Part shown: piece after piece, positions 18,300-27,684 of the stretch | How the letters are laid out: each line of letters starts with the position of its first letter | Numbering within the stretch: the first letter of the stretch is position 1 | Source of the DNA: Bacillus sp. CECT 9360 | GTDB taxonomy: Bacteria; Bacillota; Bacilli; Bacillales; DSM-1321 | Direction: 5' to 3' | NCBI RefSeq assembly: GCF_918741275.1 | Contig: NZ_CAKKNA010000009.1 | Location: forward strand, 1-64,000 | Length of the DNA: 64,000 nt | The notes under the pieces: generated by a model | The model's database searches: none | What the model was told of the DNA's origin: nothing | What the model saw: only the letters and a program-made list of their open reading frames with translations | Translations under genes and position numbers: made by a program

Positions 18300-18608
18300 T
18301 TAGGAGTTCTTTGCAACCTGCTCCGATTCTTCAATGGCATGAGGCAGATAGAACTTGTACGCTCTAAAACCGCCATAAATGCTCAGTCCCCCAATTAGGA
18401 GAAAGATCACGGCAACAAAGTAAGTCATTTTAGACTGATATAAAAAAAGCTGATTCACTCCGAATAGAGCCACAAAAAAACCTAAAGAAATGGAAGATTT
18501 TGCGGAAAGCCACTTCTTTTCCATCGGAAGACGGGTCCTGAAAAATTTCACTTTATAAAAAATATAGAACATCAACGAAATGACAATTAAAATAGCAAGG
18601 ATTAACAT
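18300..18608 (-). CDS. ytpI: YtpI-like membrane protein
   Basis: A 102-residue protein with three hydrophobic segments (about 2-18, 40-57 and 62-83). Length and position between ytoI and nrnA match B. subtilis ytpI. Function unknown. Confidence 0.78.
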   Translation of the reverse strand: MLILAILIVISLMFYIFYKVKFFRTRLPMEKKWLSAKSSISLGFFVALFGVNQLFLYQSKMTYFVAVIFLLIGGLSIYGGFRAYKFYLPHAIEESEQVAKNS

Positions 18609-18756
18609 GATGAATAGCCCCCATTATACGATAATACTATTTTATTGTAACGGGAATTTTAGCAGAAAGCCACCATTAAAGAAGGCAACCACTTTCCATT
18701 CTTTTCTTTTTTTGTTTAAATAGACTTATAAGATAGGTTGCGAAGGAGATAATTTG

Positions 18757-19689
18757 ATGAAAGCTGAAATTTTAAAAGAAATAGAGCGATATGAAACGAT
18801 AATTATCCATCGGCACGTCCGTCCTGACCCGGATGCTTATGGCTCCCAATGCGGACTCGGGGAAATCCTGAGAACCTCGTTTCCAGAGAAGAGCATTTAT
18901 TTGGTTGGAAAAGAAGAGGAATCACTCAACTATTTAAAAAGACTTGATACCATTTCGGATGATACATACAAAGGTGCATTGGTTATCGTTTGTGATACAG
19001 CCAATACAGAACGCGTTTGTGACCAGCGCTATAATTCAGGCGACAAATTGATTAAAATTGATCATCATCCAAATGAGGATCGATACGGAGATATGTTATG
19101 GGTGGATACGGATGCGAGTTCAACAAGCGAAATGATTTACGAATTTTACTTATACGGAAAAGATAAGGGCTTGAAGTTGAGCGACGATGCGGCGAAGTTA
19201 TTGTTTGCGGGGATTGTCGGGGACACGGGCCGGTTTTTATTTGCGAGCACAACCGAAAAGACGTTCAGTTACGCCGGCGAGTTGATCCACTATAATTTCT
19301 CGCGGACGGAATTGTTTAATGATATGTACGACGTAAATGAAAACGTAACCCGTTTAAACGGATACGTCCTGCAAAACTTTGAAATATTCGAAAACGGCAC
19401 GGGGAAAATGGTAATAACCAAGGACATTTTGCGTGAATTCGATACGACGCCAGCAGAGGCTTCTTTGCTTGTGAGCTCTTTGGGCGCGGTAAAAGGATTG
19501 AAGGCTTGGGCTTTCTTTATCGAGGAAGAAAAGGAAATCCGTGTCCGTCTCCGTTCGAAAGGCCCTGTCATTAACGGAATTGCCAGAAAGTATAATGGCG
19601 GCGGTCATCCGATGGCTGCCGGCGCATCCATCCATTCATGGGACACCGTGGATGAGGTGTTAAAAGATTTGGCGGAAGTGTGCCGTTAA
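18757..19689 (+). CDS. nrnA: Oligoribonuclease / pAp phosphatase NrnA
   Basis: A 310-residue DHH/DHHA1 phosphoesterase. The N-terminal metal site is HRHVRPDPDAYGSQ, the DHH motif IDHHPNE, and the C-terminal DHHA1 motif GGGHPMAAGA. It degrades short RNAs and dephosphorylates 3'-phosphoadenosine 5'-phosphate. ATG at 18757 behind AAGGAGAT; a TTG three bases upstream is too near the ribosome binding site. Confidence 0.95.
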   Translation: MKAEILKEIERYETIIIHRHVRPDPDAYGSQCGLGEILRTSFPEKSIYLVGKEEESLNYLKRLDTISDDTYKGALVIVCDTANTERVCDQRYNSGDKLIKIDHHPNEDRYGDMLWVDTDASSTSEMIYEFYLYGKDKGLKLSDDAAKLLFAGIVGDTGRFLFASTTEKTFSYAGELIHYNFSRTELFNDMYDVNENVTRLNGYVLQNFEIFENGTGKMVITKDILREFDTTPAEASLLVSSLGAVKGLKAWAFFIEEEKEIRVRLRSKGPVINGIARKYNGGGHPMAAGASIHSWDTVDEVLKDLAEVCR

Positions 19690-19701
19690 ACCATGAAAAG
19701 G

Positions 19702-19729
19702 AAGGGTCTGTGCACTTCGGCAGACCCTG
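19702..19729 (+). terminator. Possible terminator after nrnA
   Basis: AGGGTCTG and CAGACCCT form an 8-bp stem with a 10-base loop, but no T run follows. Confidence 0.45.
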
Positions 19730-19754
19730 ATTAAGTTAGGGGAAGTTGGGAAAT

Positions 19755-20385
19755 CTGGAACCGGCTACAAAACGGGGATTTCCGCAACAAAAAATAGAGT
19801 TGGCAACAAAAACAAAATTTCGGCAACGAAAGTTCCTGTTCCGGCAACAAAACCAGTCAAACCGGCAACAAAACGGGAATTTCCGCAACAAAAAATAGAG
19901 TTGGCAACAAAAACAGAATTTCGGCAACGAAAGTTCCTGTTCCGGCAACAAAACTGGTCAAACAGGCAACAAAACGAGGATTTCCGCAACAAAAAAAGGG
20001 CCCGGCAACAAAAACAAAATTCCGGCAACAAAAGTTCCTGTTCCGGCAACAAAACTGGTCAAACAGGCAACAAAACGGGAATTTCCGCAACAAAAAAAGG
20101 GCCCGGCAACAAAAACAGAATTTCGGCAACGAAAGTTCCTGTTCCGGCAACAAAACCAGTCAAACCGGCAACAAAACGGGAATTTCCGCAACAAAAAAAG
20201 GGCCCGGCAACAAAAACAGAATTTCGGCAACGAAAGTTCCTGTTCCGGCAACAAAGCCAGTCAAACCGGCAACAAAAACGAGGATTTCCGCAACAAAAAA
20301 AGGGCCCGGCAACAAAAACAGAATTCCGGCAACAAAACGGAATTCCCCGCAACGAAATCCGGAACCCGCTCCAACAACAAAATTA
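19755..20385. repeat. Tandem array, 101-bp period, made of GCAACAAAA submotifs
   Basis: The marker AGTTCCTGTT recurs at 19831, 19932, 20033, 20134 and 20235, a period of exactly 101. Each unit holds five GCAACRAAA motifs about 20 bases apart, so the array is a higher-order repeat. Outer units are diverged and truncated. Because 101 is not a multiple of three and the units lack stops, long open frames appear in several frames, mainly on the minus strand; they have no ribosome binding site or proper start and I do not call them genes. The array lies between the ends of nrnA and ytrI. Confidence 0.9.
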
Positions 20386-20386
20386 T

Positions 20387-20887
20387 TCAGAGCCGAACTA
20401 GCCGGACTTCGATATACATGTTCGTATAGAAAAGGATTTCCGCGACCACTAATTTGTAGCGTTTTTTATTGATTTCGACAATCTTATTTTCGATCGATTT
20501 CTTCAACAAGGATTTTCCGTTATATATCGTTTCTACATCTTTAGTAAGCAGAGAAGCCAAATCATCATGGATGGCGTCCTCAGCTTCAGCTATGCTTAAA
20601 TGGTCTAACTTAAACGTTTTTCCGTTTAAAATAGTTACTTCGATTTCCTGGATTTTCAGCTTTTTTTCCACTTCTTCATTTAACTTCTGATAGTCTTTTT
20701 CCCAAATTGCATTCCTGTCCGTAAGATTTCCGATCAATTTCCGCTGAGTATTAATCCTTTCAAACTGGTTTTCCTGCTGTACCCCAAACATGTATAGAAA
20801 AACAACCCAACTGATGATACAACCAATTGCGACTCCGGCAAAAAAACGCTGCCATCCGGGTTTTTGATGATAAGGAGGGATCCTCAT
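20387..20887 (-). CDS. ytrI: Sporulation membrane protein YtrI
   Basis: A 166-residue protein with one N-terminal transmembrane segment (about 17-36, VAIGCIISWVVFLYMFG), a coiled-coil region (about 38-80) and a C-terminal domain. Matches B. subtilis YtrI by position and layout. Its ATG overlaps the ytrH stop (ATGA), behind CAGGAG. The ytrHI pair is a sigma-E-dependent sporulation operon in B. subtilis. Confidence 0.85.
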   Translation of the reverse strand: MRIPPYHQKPGWQRFFAGVAIGCIISWVVFLYMFGVQQENQFERINTQRKLIGNLTDRNAIWEKDYQKLNEEVEKKLKIQEIEVTILNGKTFKLDHLSIAEAEDAIHDDLASLLTKDVETIYNGKSLLKKSIENKIVEINKKRYKLVVAEILFYTNMYIEVRLVRL

Positions 20888-21219
20888 TGGGAAATGTGCT
20901 CCTGGGTCAGCCAATAAATCAGCAGTGCTCCGGTTTTAGCGCCTCCCAACGCTGCGAGAATCCACAAAAATTGCTTAATAATATCCTTGGTCTCTCCATT
21001 AAAGAGCCCGCGTTCAAACGAATAGACCGTGTCAAATGTACCACCAATTGCCGCGATAATCGCCCATATTCTTAAGCTGTCTGATAACCTGTACATTATG
21101 GTAAGCGGCGCCTGACCGGTAAAGAAGGCACCAAGCCCGCCTAAAAGCGACCCGCCAAGCAGCACCCCGAGGGAAATGAAATAGGTGTTTATAAAAGCAG
21201 GGAAAAATGCTTCCTTCAT
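20884..21219 (-). CDS. ytrH: Sporulation membrane protein YtrH
   Basis: A 111-residue membrane protein with about three hydrophobic segments, including LGVLLGGSLLGGLGAFF. First gene of the ytrHI operon. The ATG at 21219 lies behind AAAGGATG; one at 21228 abuts the ribosome binding site. Acts in the mother cell in B. subtilis, exact role not known. Confidence 0.85.
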   Translation of the reverse strand: MKEAFFPAFINTYFISLGVLLGGSLLGGLGAFFTGQAPLTIMYRLSDSLRIWAIIAAIGGTFDTVYSFERGLFNGETKDIIKQFLWILAALGGAKTGALLIYWLTQEHISQ

Positions 21220-21261
21220 TTCTATCATCCTTTAGTCTCCCAGAATAATTAGTCTATGGTT

Positions 21262-21292
21262 ATGTATATGGACAATCCTCTGCCCATATGAG
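21262..21292 (-). promoter_or_regulatory. Sigma-E-like promoter of ytrHI
   Basis: On the minus strand CTCATATG (-35 type), 14 bases, then CATATACAT (-10 type), the spacing and bases of sigma-E promoters. Lies 43 bases before the ytrH ATG. Confidence 0.7.
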
Positions 21293-21303
21293 TATTTGAG
21301 AAA

Positions 21304-21320
21304 GTTCTCAGGATGAGAAC
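21304..21320. promoter_or_regulatory. Palindrome between ytrH and dnaE
   Basis: GTTCTCA-GGA-TGAGAAC, a perfect 7-bp dyad upstream of dnaE. Looks like an operator. It is not the Bacillus LexA consensus and I cannot name the binder. Confidence 0.45.
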
Positions 21321-21389
21321 ATATTTTCTTTTTTGGGGATAAGGCTCTATAATGAAACCAAGAAAGCCTTGTAAAGGTGTGAAAAAAAG

Positions 21390-24300
21390 ATGTTTACTCA
21401 TTTACATATACAAAGCGCGTATAGCTTATTATCAAGTACCGTTAAAATAGACGAGCTGGTGTCGCAAGCGAAGGCTAATGGGTTCTCCAGTCTTGCCTTA
21501 ACCGACAGGAATGTCATGTATGGTTCGGTTTACTTTTATAAAGAATGTTTGAAGCAGGGGATTAAGCCAATTATCGGCTTAATTGCCGACGTACTGGATA
21601 ATCAGGATAATCCCTATCCGCTTATCTTATTGGCCAAGAATAATAAAGGCTATCAGAACCTTTTGAAAATCAGCAGCGCGATTCAGACAAAGTCCCGTAC
21701 CGGGCTTCCTGTAAAATGGCTTAAAGCTTATTCCGAAGGACTCATTTGCATTTCACCAGGGGCAGACGGCAGAATTGAAACATATCTGTCAGAAGGCCTT
21801 TTTGAGCAGGCACAAGAAACGGCTCTTTTCTATCAAAGTATATTCGGAAAAGAATCTTTTTATCTATCGATGCAGCGCCTTGAAAAAGAACCGGCAGAAC
21901 TCGTGGAGCACCTATCCGAAGTAACGGGAATACCTGGAGTAGCTACGAATCCTGTTTTTTACTTAAACAAGGAAGATGCGCTCGCCAAAGACGTGCTCAC
22001 AGCAGTAAAAAACGGAGAGAAATTAACGGATGAAAAACAAATCGAACCAGTTTCAGGTGAGCATTATTTGAAAAGCGGAAAAGAAATGGCCGAAGCATTC
22101 AGAGAATTGCCTGAAATGCTTGCGAATACATTAAAAATAGCGGCGCAATGTGAGGTTGTGATCCCATTTAACCAATCATTACTGCCGAAGTATCCAGTTG
22201 AAAACAACATGACAGCCGATGAAATGCTGGTGGAAGTTTGCATGGAAGGGTTGAAAAAAAGATACCAAAATCCATCCGAGGCCTATGAAGAAAGGCTGCA
22301 CTATGAACTTTCTATCATAAACAAAATGAAGTTCAGTGATTATTTCCTTATCGTCTGGGATTTTATGAAATTTGCAAGGCAAAACCAGATCCTGACCGGT
22401 CCGGGCCGGGGTTCTGCCGCGGGATCCATGGTTGCGTATGTTCTGCAGATTACAGATGTCGACCCGATTGAGCACAATTTGTTGTTTGAGCGATTTTTGA
22501 ATCCGGAACGTATCAGCATGCCGGATATTGATATCGATTTTCCTGATAACCGGAGAGAGGAAGTCATTTCATATGTTGCCTCGAAATACGGGGAGCTCCA
22601 TGTGGCCCAAATCATTACATTCGGTACCTTCGCTGCGAAAGCGGCTATACGGGATACGGGGCGGGTTTTCGGTCTAACCCCATCGGTGCAGGAAAGATTG
22701 TCAAAAATGATTCCAACGAAGCTAGGGACTACACTAAAGGATGCTTATAAAGAATCCAAACCATTCAGGGACTTTATGAATGAAAGTGAAACGAATAAAT
22801 TGCTGTACGAAATTGCATTGAAAATTGAAGGTCTGCCACGACATACCTCGACGCATGCGGCCGGAGTTGTCATCAGCGACATGCCGCTGACGGATATCAT
22901 CGCGATACAAGAAGGGCATGAAGGGATTCATCTTACTCAATTTCCGATGGATCTTCTTGAAGAACTGGGACTGCTGAAGATGGATTTTCTCGGTCTGCGA
23001 AACTTGACGTTATTAGACAATATGCTCACAGCTATCCAAAAAGGCACCGGCCAAAAAATCGATATTACAGGCATCCCTTACGACGATGAAAAAACATTCA
23101 AGCTCTTAAGTAAAGGGGATACAACGGGAATATTCCAGCTGGAATCAGAGGGCATCAGGAAAGTGATTATGAAACTTACCCCAACGCGTTTTGAAGACAT
23201 CGTCGCGGTCAATGCGTTATACCGTCCCGGCCCGATGGAAAACATCCCTCTGTTTATCGAACGTAAGCATGGGATTAAGCCGATAGACTATGTGCACCCC
23301 GAGTTGCAGCCAATTCTTGAAGATACCTACGGGGTTATTGTCTATCAGGAGCAAATTATGCAAATCGCCTCCAAAATGGCAGGCTTCACGCTTGGTGAAG
23401 CAGACTTGCTTCGCCGCGCCGTTTCCAAGAAAAAGAAAGAAATCCTTGATGAGGAGAGAGCGCACTTCGTCGAAGGGGCAGTGAAGCAGGGATATGAAAC
23501 GGAAATAGCACATGTTGTCTACGACAGCATCGTCCGTTTCGCCAATTATGGATTTAACCGCAGCCATGCGGTCGCATATAGTTTTATCGCCTACCAACTG
23601 GCCTATTTAAAAGCCCATTTTCCGAAGCCTTTCATGGCCGCTCTCATGACTTCTGTCATTGGAAATGAAGATAAGATTTCACAATATGTGAGGGAAGCAA
23701 AGAATAAGGAAATTCCTGTCCTGCCGCCTTCAATAAATAAAAGCGTATATTCGTTCCATGTTGAAAGTGAAGGCATCCGGTTCAGCCTTGGTGCGATAAA
23801 AGGAGTTGGCGGTGCGGTCCTAAGAGAAATTTTTCAGGCAAGAAGGCAAAAGAAATTTGAGGATTTTTTTGATTTCTGCCTGCGGGTTTCAGGGAAGATT
23901 GTGAACAGGAAAATTTTAGAGGTACTTATCCATTCAGGAGCCTTTGATGATTTTGGCGAGGACCGGGCAACACTCGTTGCAAGTATTGATGTAGCCTTAA
24001 GCCACGCTGAACTGGTTAAGCCGGATGGCAACAATCAATTTGATCTGTTTGAAAGCAATGAATTTTCACTCAAACCTAAATATATGAAAGTAAAGCCGAT
24101 GGATATGGAGAATAAGCTCTCTCAGGAGAAAAGTGTACTCGGTCTCTATTTATCGAATCATCCGGTTACTTCTTATCTGTCCATATTTCAGCATTTCGGC
24201 ACGGTTTCAATAGACCAGGCGCTTCTGACAAGTGAAAAGAAGGTCCTTTTGGGTGTGTACATCACTGCTTTCAAGAGCATCCGTACGAAGAAGGGTGAAG

Positions 24301-24740
24301 TGATGGCTTTCATGACAATCAGTGATGAAAGCGGTGATCTGGAGGCGGTCGTTTTTCCGAATGTCTATAAAAATCAGATCTCGCTCTTCCAAAAAGGAAT
24401 GATCTTAATGCTTAAAGGCACCTTGGAGGAACGCGAAGGCAAAAAGCAATTGATTGTTCAGGAAGCATTTCCACCCGATGATTTAAAGAGAATGATGGAA
24501 GAAGAGAGTTCCCGCCTTTTTATAAAAATAGAAAAGGAGAAGCAGACGGCTGCTTCTTTGCAGAAGATTAAACAAGTGTTATCACAACATAATGGAACAA
24601 CAAAAGTCATGCTTTATTATGAAAGTGAGGACCGATATGTACAGCTTTCCATGTGGGACTGGATAACACCATCAGCTGCGCTTTTGCAAAAACTGAAGAA
24701 AATCGCAGGAGAGGAAAACGTCGTATTAAAGGAAGAATAG
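21390..24740 (+). CDS. dnaE: DNA polymerase III alpha subunit DnaE
   Basis: A 1116-residue C-family replicative polymerase, the usual Bacillus DnaE length. N-terminal PHP domain (about 1-200, starting FTHLHIQSAYSLL), then the polymerase core with GPGRGSAAGS and catalytic aspartates in MPDIDIDFPD, a helix-hairpin-helix segment, and an OB fold near 960-1040. It lacks the exonuclease insert of PolC and extends primers before PolC takes over. Start behind AAAGGTG. Confidence 0.97.
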   Translation: MFTHLHIQSAYSLLSSTVKIDELVSQAKANGFSSLALTDRNVMYGSVYFYKECLKQGIKPIIGLIADVLDNQDNPYPLILLAKNNKGYQNLLKISSAIQTKSRTGLPVKWLKAYSEGLICISPGADGRIETYLSEGLFEQAQETALFYQSIFGKESFYLSMQRLEKEPAELVEHLSEVTGIPGVATNPVFYLNKEDALAKDVLTAVKNGEKLTDEKQIEPVSGEHYLKSGKEMAEAFRELPEMLANTLKIAAQCEVVIPFNQSLLPKYPVENNMTADEMLVEVCMEGLKKRYQNPSEAYEERLHYELSIINKMKFSDYFLIVWDFMKFARQNQILTGPGRGSAAGSMVAYVLQITDVDPIEHNLLFERFLNPERISMPDIDIDFPDNRREEVISYVASKYGELHVAQIITFGTFAAKAAIRDTGRVFGLTPSVQERLSKMIPTKLGTTLKDAYKESKPFRDFMNESETNKLLYEIALKIEGLPRHTSTHAAGVVISDMPLTDIIAIQEGHEGIHLTQFPMDLLEELGLLKMDFLGLRNLTLLDNMLTAIQKGTGQKIDITGIPYDDEKTFKLLSKGDTTGIFQLESEGIRKVIMKLTPTRFEDIVAVNALYRPGPMENIPLFIERKHGIKPIDYVHPELQPILEDTYGVIVYQEQIMQIASKMAGFTLGEADLLRRAVSKKKKEILDEERAHFVEGAVKQGYETEIAHVVYDSIVRFANYGFNRSHAVAYSFIAYQLAYLKAHFPKPFMAALMTSVIGNEDKISQYVREAKNKEIPVLPPSINKSVYSFHVESEGIRFSLGAIKGVGGAVLREIFQARRQKKFEDFFDFCLRVSGKIVNRKILEVLIHSGAFDDFGEDRATLVASIDVALSHAELVKPDGNNQFDLFESNEFSLKPKYMKVKPMDMENKLSQEKSVLGLYLSNHPVTSYLSIFQHFGTVSIDQALLTSEKKVLLGVYITAFKSIRTKKGEVMAFMTISDESGDLEAVVFPNVYKNQISLFQKGMILMLKGTLEEREGKKQLIVQEAFPPDDLKRMMEEESSRLFIKIEKEKQTAASLQKIKQVLSQHNGTTKVMLYYESEDRYVQLSMWDWITPSAALLQKLKKIAGEENVVLKEE

Positions 24741-24742
24741 CT

Positions 24743-24797
24743 GTTTACAACATTGGGAGTTATGTTATATTGTAAGAAGGCTTTGTGGTCTGACCAC
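24743..24797 (+). promoter_or_regulatory. Promoter and GntR/FadR-type operator of the malic enzyme gene
   Basis: TTTACA, 16 bases, TATATT forms a likely sigA promoter (24743-24770). Just downstream GTGGTC-T-GACCAC (24785-24797) is a perfect palindrome containing TGGTNNNACCA, the kind of site bound by FadR-group GntR repressors. The gene after the malic enzyme encodes such a repressor. Confidence 0.6.
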
Positions 24798-24850
24798 TTT
24801 ATTCGTTATATAATTTTTGTACTCGAACCTAAGTTTAGGGAGTGAAGGAA

Positions 24851-26089
24851 TTGTCATTAAGAGAAGAAGCATTGCATATGCACCGAATGAATAGTGGAAA
24901 ACTTGAGACTGTTTCGAAGGTTCCTGTCCGGAATGCGGAAGATTTAAGCTTGGCCTATTCACCGGGAGTGGCTGAGCCCTGTAAGGAAATCTATGATAAA
25001 CCGGAAACGGTTTATGATTATACAATGAAGGGCAATACTGTTGCAGTGGTTTCCGACGGAACAGCTGTCCTCGGACTCGGAAACATCGGACCTGAAGCGG
25101 CGCTGCCGGTTATGGAAGGAAAAGCTGTCCTATTTAAAAGCTTTGCGGGTGTGGATGCTTTCCCAATCTGCCTGAAAACGACGGATGTGGAAAAGATTAT
25201 TGAAACGGTCAAGCTGCTGGAACCTACATTCGGCGGGATAAACCTGGAGGACATTGCGGCTCCAAACTGCTTCGTTATTGAAGAACGATTAAAAAAGGAA
25301 ACCAATATTCCTGTTTTTCATGATGATCAGCATGGGACAGCGATCGTTACGGTTGCGGGTCTTGTTAATGCCCTGCGGATCGTCGGCAAGTCGATGTCCG
25401 AAATCAAAGTGGTTGCCAGCGGTGCAGGCGCTGCGGGTATTGCAATCATTAAGCTTCTCTACAATTACGGGGTAAGAGATATTATAATGTGCGATTCTAA
25501 GGGGGCAATCTTTGAAGGGCGTACATATGGTATGAATGAAATTAAAGATCAAATCGCAAAGGTTACGAACAGGGACAATCTGGAAGGAAGCCTTAAAGAT
25601 GTCATTAAGGGAGCGGATGTGTTTGTCGGTGTATCGGTCGCCGGAGCATTGACAAAAGAAATGGTAGCATCGATGAATGTCGATCCGATTATTTTCGCAA
25701 TGGCCAATCCCGATCCGGAAATCATGCCGGAGGATGCAAAGGCTGCAGGCGCGAAAGTGGTTGGCACAGGTCGATCCGATTTCCCGAACCAGGTGAACAA
25801 TGTGCTTGCCTTTCCTGGGATTTTCCGGGGCGCGCTGGATGTGCGTGCGACTCATATCAATGAAAAGATGAAGGTTGCCGCAGTCAAAGCGATTGCAAGC
25901 TTAATAACTGAGGATGAGCTTCACGCGGACTATGTCATCCCTGGTCCATTCGATGAAAGAGTGGCCCCAGAGGTTGCGGCTGCTGTAGCCAAAGCAGCAA
26001 TGGAAACCGGTGTAGCGAGATTGAAGGTCGATCCTGAAGATGTCAAAGAGAAGACAAGAAAGCTAGCGATTATCGGGAAAAGCGAGTGA
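24851..26089 (+). CDS. ytsJ: NADP-dependent malic enzyme
   Basis: A 412-residue malic enzyme converting malate to pyruvate and CO2. It has the N-terminal YSPGVAEPC motif, the catalytic region around FHDDQHGTAIVT, and a cofactor loop ASGAGAAGIA. It matches the short bacterial type (B. subtilis YtsJ), a main NADPH source on malate. TTG start at 24851, nine bases after AGGGAG, as in YtsJ which begins (M)SLREEALH. The GntR gene starts eight bases after the stop. Confidence 0.93.
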   Translation: MSLREEALHMHRMNSGKLETVSKVPVRNAEDLSLAYSPGVAEPCKEIYDKPETVYDYTMKGNTVAVVSDGTAVLGLGNIGPEAALPVMEGKAVLFKSFAGVDAFPICLKTTDVEKIIETVKLLEPTFGGINLEDIAAPNCFVIEERLKKETNIPVFHDDQHGTAIVTVAGLVNALRIVGKSMSEIKVVASGAGAAGIAIIKLLYNYGVRDIIMCDSKGAIFEGRTYGMNEIKDQIAKVTNRDNLEGSLKDVIKGADVFVGVSVAGALTKEMVASMNVDPIIFAMANPDPEIMPEDAKAAGAKVVGTGRSDFPNQVNNVLAFPGIFRGALDVRATHINEKMKVAAVKAIASLITEDELHADYVIPGPFDERVAPEVAAAVAKAAMETGVARLKVDPEDVKEKTRKLAIIGKSE

Positions 26090-26096
26090 TGGATAT

Positions 26097-26726
26097 TTGA
26101 ACAGTTCGAATCCATCATCCAAAATTTATTTAGATATTGTTGAGAAACTCAGGAAAATGATTGAAGAAGACGGCCTTCTCCCCGGAGATAAAATATCGTC
26201 CGAACGGGAATTGTCGGAACGTCTGAACGTCGGGCGTTCTTCTGTCCGTGAAGCGCTGCGTGCCTTGGAACTGTTGGGCCTTATTGAAACACGCAGAGGT
26301 GAAGGGACATTTATCAAGGACTTTCAAGAGCACAGGCTTGTCGAGCTGCTGGGAACTTTTTTTCTGCAAAATCCGAAAATAATAGCCGACCTTAATGAAA
26401 CGAAGCGGCTTATTGAAATAGATTGTTTGAGGATTATCATTCAGTCTTCATCGCAAGCTGATTTGGAGGCACTGTTGCATTGGGCTGAGCAGAACAACTT
26501 CGATGATGATGTACTCTTCGAAAGAATCGCAGAATTGAACCGCAACAAGCTGATTGAAAGAATTTGGCGCATTGTGAACAGCTATTCAAGAGCCTCACTC
26601 AATGACAGGCAGGAAGCCGGACGTGAAACATACATTCATTTAATCAAGTCCATACTTGAGCGGAATGAACCAAAAACAATCCAAATCTATTTACAAGATA
26701 TTAGAAGAATGTCGAAAGAAAATTGA
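26097..26726 (+). CDS. GntR/FadR-family transcriptional regulator
   Basis: A 209-residue regulator. The N-terminal winged helix (about 8-75) carries PGDKISSERELSERLNVGRSSVREALRALE, here noted by its first residues PGDKISSERELSERLNVGRS, and a shorter, all-helical C-terminal ligand domain follows. Translated from a TTG right behind the malic enzyme stop, so probably in one operon with it. It is the natural candidate to bind the TGGTCTGACCA site upstream. Ligand unknown. Confidence 0.85.
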   Translation: MNSSNPSSKIYLDIVEKLRKMIEEDGLLPGDKISSERELSERLNVGRSSVREALRALELLGLIETRRGEGTFIKDFQEHRLVELLGTFFLQNPKIIADLNETKRLIEIDCLRIIIQSSSQADLEALLHWAEQNNFDDDVLFERIAELNRNKLIERIWRIVNSYSRASLNDRQEAGRETYIHLIKSILERNEPKTIQIYLQDIRRMSKEN

Positions 26727-26817
26727 CATAGTTTTACACGATTTTTATCAGCTTTCTGTTACAGTCAAGGACAAGCGTCAACAGAAATGAGAATGAGCGG
26801 CAAAGGGAGGACCCATC

Positions 26818-27684
26818 TTGCTTAAAGAGCTGTTTACAAAGTCGAAAAAGAAAAAATACGCAACGATTCCTACAGATCGGGATAAACAGGATGTACCCGA
26901 AGGAATCATGACCAAATGCCCGAATTGCAAAAAGATCATGTTTACAAAAGAATTGGTGAAGAATGAAAAAGTCTGCTTGCATTGCGGCCATCATCTCACC
27001 ATGACTGCTTATGAAAGAATAGAGAGCCTTTTTGAATCTGGCAGCTTTACCGAATTAGATACAGACCTTCTTACTGCAAATCCGCTAGATTTTCCAGAAT
27101 ACATGGAAAAAATCGAAAAGGACCGGGAAAAATCCGGTTTAAATGAAGCGGTAGTGAGCGGAGTTGGGAAGATAAGCGAGCATGAAGTAGCAGCTGCCAT
27201 CATGGATTCCCGTTTCCGGATGGGAAGCATGGGCTCAGTAGTCGGGGAGAAAATAACACGAGCTATTGAAAAGGCAGGAGAATTAGGGATTCCGTTTCTA
27301 ATTTTTACAGCCTCTGGAGGTGCCCGGATGCAGGAAGGTGTATTAAGTCTTATGCAGATGGCTAAGACCAGTGCTGCCCTGAAAATGTTTAGTGATGACG
27401 GCGGCCTGATTATTTCGATCATGACTCATCCTACCACAGGCGGGGTCTCGGCGAGCTTTGCGTCATTAGGTGACATTAATTTAGCCGAGCCGGGGGCGTT
27501 AATTGGTTTTGCCGGCAGAAGAATTATCGAACAGACGATAAGGGAAGAGCTCCCGGATGATTTCCAAACAGCTGAGTTTTTAATGAAGCACGGCCAATTG
27601 GATGCGGTTGTCTCCCGATTGGAAATGAAGGAAAAACTGGAAAATATATTATCGATTCATGCTCCGGGTGGTGAATGGAAATGA
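26818..27684 (+). CDS. accD: Acetyl-CoA carboxylase carboxyltransferase subunit beta
   Basis: A 288-residue beta subunit with an N-terminal zinc ribbon (CPNC...CLHC at about 36-58) and the crotonase-like carboxyltransferase core ([12 protein letters not shown]). It transfers carboxyl from carboxybiotin to acetyl-CoA to make malonyl-CoA for fatty acid synthesis. TTG start behind AAAGGGAGGA. Overlaps accA by four bases. Confidence 0.96.
   Translation: MLKELFTKSKKKKYATIPTDRDKQDVPEGIMTKCPNCKKIMFTKELVKNEKVCLHCGHHLTMTAYERIESLFESGSFTELDTDLLTANPLDFPEYMEKIEKDREKSGLNEAVVSGVGKISEHEVAAAIMDSRFRMGSMGSVVGEKITRAIEKAGELGIPFLIFTASGGARMQEGVLSLMQMAKTSAALKMFSDDGGLIISIMTHPTTGGVSASFASLGDINLAEPGALIGFAGRRIIEQTIREELPDDFQTAEFLMKHGQLDAVVSRLEMKEKLENILSIHAPGGEWK

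Noticed and set aside
19755..20385. CRISPR array
   Set aside because: No fixed short repeat alternating with unique spacers: whole 101-bp units are nearly identical, and no cas gene is present.
19736..20401. Several overlapping open frames of 70-166 codons on both strands in the GCAACAAAA array
   Set aside because: They arise because the 101-bp units lack stops in several frames. The repeat period is not a multiple of three, no ribosome binding sites are present, and the predicted proteins are Cys/Phe-rich or Lys/Gln-rich noise.
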